Origin: JBFXAF01 sp050184585
GTDB taxonomy: Bacteria; Pseudomonadota; Alphaproteobacteria; Rhizobiales; Rhizobiaceae
Direction: 5' to 3'
Assembly (NCBI GenBank): GCA_050184585.1
Contig: JBFXAF010000003.1
Coordinates: 372,001-436,000 of the forward strand
Length of the DNA stretch: 64,000 bases
Part shown: piece by piece, positions 61,404 to 64,000 of the stretch
Position numbering within the stretch: position 1 is the first letter of the stretch
Layout of the letters: the number at the start of each line of letters is the position of its first letter
Program-made: the position numbers and the translations under genes
Notes under the pieces: generated by a model
The model's input: only the letters and a program-made list of their open reading frames with translations
Database searches by the model: none
What the model was told of the DNA's origin: nothing

Positions 61404-61709
61404 TTCCCGCCTGATCAGCTCGTAGAAGCTTTCGCGGCGGCCTGGCTGCTCGGCCGCGACGACGAGCGCCAGCTCGTTCTCCTCGAACACCTTGAACCAG
61501 TCGGACCATTCGACAAGTTCGATGCCTCCGGCATTCTGTGGCCGCTCGGCCTGGTCGACGTCCTGATAGGCATGCTGGCCGAACACGATCCTCAGCATCG
61601 GCTGGGTGCCCGATGCCGCCGAGACGTCGACAATCGCCGGAAATCCGGCGCGGGCCGCGGCCCAATCTCGAATTGCATCGCGGTCCGTCAGCGTCACGGT
61701 GTCTGGCAT
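61401..61709 (-). CDS. Conserved hypothetical protein next to leuC
   Basis: A 102-residue soluble protein I cannot assign. It reads DRDAIRDWAAARAGFPAIVDV, MLRIVFGQHAYQDVDQAERPQ and ELVEWSDWFKVFEENELALVV, a compact alpha/beta pattern. AGAGGAG before ATG 61709 shows it is translated. It converges on leuC and its stop codon lies in the shared terminator. I believe similar proteins occur in other Hyphomicrobiales, but the function is unknown. Confidence 0.7.
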   Translation of the reverse strand: MPDTVTLTDRDAIRDWAAARAGFPAIVDVSAASGTQPMLRIVFGQHAYQDVDQAERPQNAGGIELVEWSDWFKVFEENELALVVAAEQPGRRESFYELIRRE

Positions 61710-61765
61710 CTCGAACTCCTCTTTCGTCCTGAACTCGCCCTGCGGCCGGCGGTTCCGCGCGGTCG

Positions 61766-61781
61766 CTTAACCGCTTGTTCG
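61766..61781 (+). promoter_or_regulatory. Shared upstream motif, copy 1 (before first GGDEF gene)
   Basis: CTTAACCGCTTGTTCG, starting 64 bases before the GTG start of the first diguanylate cyclase gene. Fifteen of its sixteen bases recur before the second GGDEF gene (63041-63056). Its TTAACC resembles a CtrA half-site and TTGTTC could be a -35 element. Confidence 0.5.
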
Positions 61782-61829
61782 TCCCTCTGCGCCTAAGCTC
61801 GGCTCAGAAGAAAAAGTACGGCGTGCCGC

Positions 61830-63035
61830 GTGTCCAGCGAAGTCTTCATCGCGTTGCTCAATCCCGCGATTTCACTTGTTTTCGCCGGCGCGTTTCTCTC
61901 ACTTTGGCTCCACCAGCGCCAGCGCCGCTACGTGTTGATGTTCACCATTTCCTATGCAAGCGGCGTCGTGGCGTTTCTGCTCCAGTATTTTGTCCTGCCC
62001 ATCGGGCTCGAGGCGACGAAGCTGCTGTCGAACCTGCTCTTCATGGTCACCGCGTTGACGCTCGCAACCGGCATCCTGATCCGTTTGCGTCGCCCGGTCC
62101 CTTGGATCGCGCTGCTTGCGCCTGCCCTCGGCGGGTTCTCCGGTTTCTGTTGGTTCCTGTTTGTCGAGCCGGATCTGACATGGCGCATCTTTTCGGTGAA
62201 CTTCGCCTTTGCCGCCATCACCCTGGTCACTGCGGCCGAGATGCGCGCGGCCCCCGGCAAACACCCGGTGGATCGCCTGCTGATGGTCTTCCTGGCTCTT
62301 TCCGGGCTCAACTTCCTTGCCCGAACCCTGGCCACCGTGAAGGCCGACGGCGGGTACCAGAACTACGACAATTACTTCCTTTCGCTCTACTGGGTGACCA
62401 CGGCCGTTTCGCACGCTCTGTTCTCGGTCGTGATCGCAACCTGCCTCGTCGTGGTGATCGCACTTGAAGTGTTCGATCGACTGACGAACGATTCCCGCAC
62501 CGATCCGCTGACCGGTCTCTGCAATCGTCGTGGGTTCGAGGAGCGCGCGGCTATCGCCCTTGCCCGGGCAGCCCGGGACGGCGCTTCCGCTGCGCTCATC
62601 GTCGCCGACCTCGACCACTTCAAGACTCTGAACGACAGCCACGGGCATGCCGCGGGCGACAGGGTGATCAGAGCGTTCGGGAGGCTGCTCGCACAGATCG
62701 CCGGACGGAATGCAGTGGTGGCGCGTATCGGCGGCGAGGAGTTCTGCGCGATCCTGCCCGGCTGCACGATCGCCCAGGCCCGCATCGTGGCGGAGACCGT
62801 TCGCGCCAGCTTCACTGGCATTACGATCGACGGGCTTCCGGAGGGCATTCGCGCGACCGCCAGCTTTGGCGTGGTCGGTCCGGCGGACGGGGTTTCGTTG
62901 CAAGACCTCCTCGCCTATGCCGACGAAGCCCTCTATCAGGCGAAGCGTCATGGACGCGACAGCGTTCGTGTCGCCTGGCGCCGGCCGGAGCCCGGCGTCC
63001 CGACACCCTTTGACCTGCCAGGCCACGCCACATGA
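61830..63035 (+). CDS. Membrane-bound diguanylate cyclase (GGDEF domain)
   Basis: A 401-residue protein. About six membrane helices fill residues 8-210; the rest is one GGDEF domain with DPLTGLCNRRGF, DLDHFKTLNDSHGH and active-site GGEEF at 301-305, so cyclic-di-GMP synthesis is expected. The RxxD inhibitory site that would stand five residues before GGEEF is absent (ARIGGEEF is preceded by RNAVV). The membrane part is of an uncharacterised sensor type. Start is GTG 61830. A second, similar gene follows in tandem. Confidence 0.9.
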   Translation: MSSEVFIALLNPAISLVFAGAFLSLWLHQRQRRYVLMFTISYASGVVAFLLQYFVLPIGLEATKLLSNLLFMVTALTLATGILIRLRRPVPWIALLAPALGGFSGFCWFLFVEPDLTWRIFSVNFAFAAITLVTAAEMRAAPGKHPVDRLLMVFLALSGLNFLARTLATVKADGGYQNYDNYFLSLYWVTTAVSHALFSVVIATCLVVVIALEVFDRLTNDSRTDPLTGLCNRRGFEERAAIALARAARDGASAALIVADLDHFKTLNDSHGHAAGDRVIRAFGRLLAQIAGRNAVVARIGGEEFCAILPGCTIAQARIVAETVRASFTGITIDGLPEGIRATASFGVVGPADGVSLQDLLAYADEALYQAKRHGRDSVRVAWRRPEPGVPTPFDLPGHAT

Positions 63036-63040
63036 GCCGC

Positions 63041-63056
63041 CTTAACCGATTGTTCG
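63041..63056 (+). promoter_or_regulatory. Shared upstream motif, copy 2 (before second GGDEF gene)
   Basis: CTTAACCGATTGTTCG, starting 59 bases before the ATG of the second GGDEF gene and five bases after the stop of the first. It differs from copy 1 (61766-61781) at one position. Confidence 0.5.
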
Positions 63057-63099
63057 CGAAGGCCTGCTTGCCTGTAGCGATGGAAGGCGGCCGGAACCC

Positions 63100-64000
63100 A
63101 TGAGCGGCGCGGGTTTCATCCTGGCGATCAACTTGCTGATCTCGGGCTTCCTCGCCGCGTCCTTTCTCGCCATCGCCGCGTGGGACCGCATGCGCGTCGC
63201 GGCGCGCTGGCTTGCCTTCGGCTACGCGCTGGGTACCGCATACTATCTGACCGAAGCGTCGATACCTTTCTTCGCCGACGCCGTCCCCGTCGTGATCCTG
63301 GCCTTCTCCGTCTTTCTCGCGGCGACCATCGCTTTCAACGTTGGCGTGGCGCGCAAGTACGGCGTGGCGGTTCCGTGGCGGTTGATGATCGCGGTCTTCG
63401 TTGCATCTGTCGTCATGGTCTCACTGGTTCAGGACTTGCCCCGTCATTCATTCGTTCGCATGATGGCATACCAGGCGCCGTACTTCGTGATGCAGTCAGT
63501 CGCCGCTGCCTTGGTTCTATCTGCGCCGCGGCGACGCGTGATCGACAACCTCTTCGTTGCCCTTCTCTCCGCCAGCGCTCTGCAATTTCTGCTCAAGCCC
63601 CTGATCGCGCATGCGCTTGGAGGATGGGGCGATGATCCTCAAGCCTACCTCCTGAGTGGGTATGCGATGGTTTCGCAGACGATGGGGGCGGTGTCCGCGA
63701 TCGCGATCGCGCTGATGATGCTCGTGCTTCTCGTCCGCGATATGCTGTTCGACGTGACAGAGAGGTCGGAGACCGACACTCTCTCGGGGCTGCTCAACCG
63801 CCGCGGCTTCGAACAACGTGCAGCCGACGCCGCTGCGAGGGCCGCCTCGCAGGGTGGACCGCTTTCCCTCCTCATCGCCGACATAGATCACTTCAAGGCG
63901 GTGAACGACAATTTCGGACACCCGGTCGGCGACAGGGCCATTGCGGCATTTGCCGCGTTCCTCAAGCAATGCTCTTCCGAACATTATGTCGTTGGGCGGA
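63100..64000 (+). CDS. Membrane-bound GGDEF protein, second of a tandem pair (3' part missing)
   Basis: Three hundred codons to the window edge. It has six or seven membrane helices (about 5-210) and the start of a GGDEF domain with DTLSGLLNRRGF and DIDHFKAVNDNFGH. The sequence stops one or two residues before the expected GGDEF signature, so catalytic competence cannot be judged. The residues in the place of the RxxD inhibitory site are SSEH, suggesting no product feedback. Same architecture as the preceding gene, so probably an old tandem duplication. Confidence 0.87.
   Translation, partial: MSGAGFILAINLLISGFLAASFLAIAAWDRMRVAARWLAFGYALGTAYYLTEASIPFFADAVPVVILAFSVFLAATIAFNVGVARKYGVAVPWRLMIAVFVASVVMVSLVQDLPRHSFVRMMAYQAPYFVMQSVAAALVLSAPRRRVIDNLFVALLSASALQFLLKPLIAHALGGWGDDPQAYLLSGYAMVSQTMGAVSAIAIALMMLVLLVRDMLFDVTERSETDTLSGLLNRRGFEQRAADAAARAASQGGPLSLLIADIDHFKAVNDNFGHPVGDRAIAAFAAFLKQCSSEHYVVGR

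Noticed and set aside
59935..61665. Minus-strand open frame of 576 codons opposite leuC
   Set aside because: Antisense shadow of leuC, whose Fe-S cysteines are all in place; the frame lacks ribosome-binding site and family similarity.

Overview
The window is a 64-kb stretch of GC-rich chromosomal core from an alphaproteobacterium, most likely Hyphomicrobiales (Rhizobiales), of the Mesorhizobium/Phyllobacteriaceae-Brucella kind. The evidence is gene content and order: mdh-sucCD-sucAB-lpd as one TCA block, rimM-trmD ... rplS ... leuC, hemCD followed by a mitofilin-like gene and hemY, an invasion-associated-locus-B protein, a CtrA-type box in front of ftsK and a ybhL-like leader in front of a Bax-inhibitor-1 gene. 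I see no insertion sequence, prophage, CRISPR array, plasmid gene or rRNA. There is one tRNA, tRNA-Ala(CGC). The assignment rests on recognition of protein families, not on a database search.

Region by region. 1-3.8 kb: partial BI-1/YccA gene with a structured 5' leader, then an FtsX-like permease and its ATPase (YbbP/YbbA type), divergent from the arylesterase tesA. 4.6-9 kb: RNA cyclic phosphodiesterase thpR, pterin dehydratase, a DUF1232 protein, an IalB-family secreted protein, a ubiquinone hydroxylase and thioesterase tesB. 9-11 kb: nitrogen-control operon glnK-amtB behind a sigma-54 (-24/-12) promoter with an NtrC-like palindrome. 11-17 kb: ftsK, lolA (with a Tat-type signal), xthA, a lone cyclic-nucleotide-binding domain, an OmpR-type response regulator resembling CenR, and an L,D-transpeptidase. 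17-21 kb: minus-strand cluster tsaD-gpsA-yciI-EVE-lysine methyltransferase. 21-27 kb: divergent plus-strand operon hemC-hemD-mitofilin-hemY-terB-like-glutamine amidotransferase.

27-40 kb: an EntS-type MFS carrier, small secreted or acidic hypotheticals, the tRNA, yggT, ppa, a GNAT enzyme, a LemA/TPM-domain envelope operon, pdxY followed by a possible gene fragment, carbonic anhydrase, a MarR-controlled Bcr/CflA pump and an M3 metallopeptidase. 40-51 kb: the TCA block mdh-sucC-sucD-sucA-sucB-(three uncharacterised coupled ORFs)-lpd, closed by a strong hairpin. 51-56.7 kb: two envelope hypotheticals, a TraB/GumN protein, xerC, rimM-trmD, TauE/SafE and rplS. 56.8-64 kb: an amino-acid-type ABC binding protein and permease without an adjacent ATPase but coupled to a methyltransferase, mgtC, leuC, a small conserved protein, and two tandem membrane GGDEF proteins that share an upstream motif, the second cut by the window edge.

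Most of the window is ordinary housekeeping sequence. I did not find a convincing, wholly new multi-gene system. The best leads are regulatory (the shared 16-base motif before both diguanylate cyclases, the repeats before mdh, the palindrome before the response regulator) and the three uncharacterised genes inside the sucB-lpd interval.
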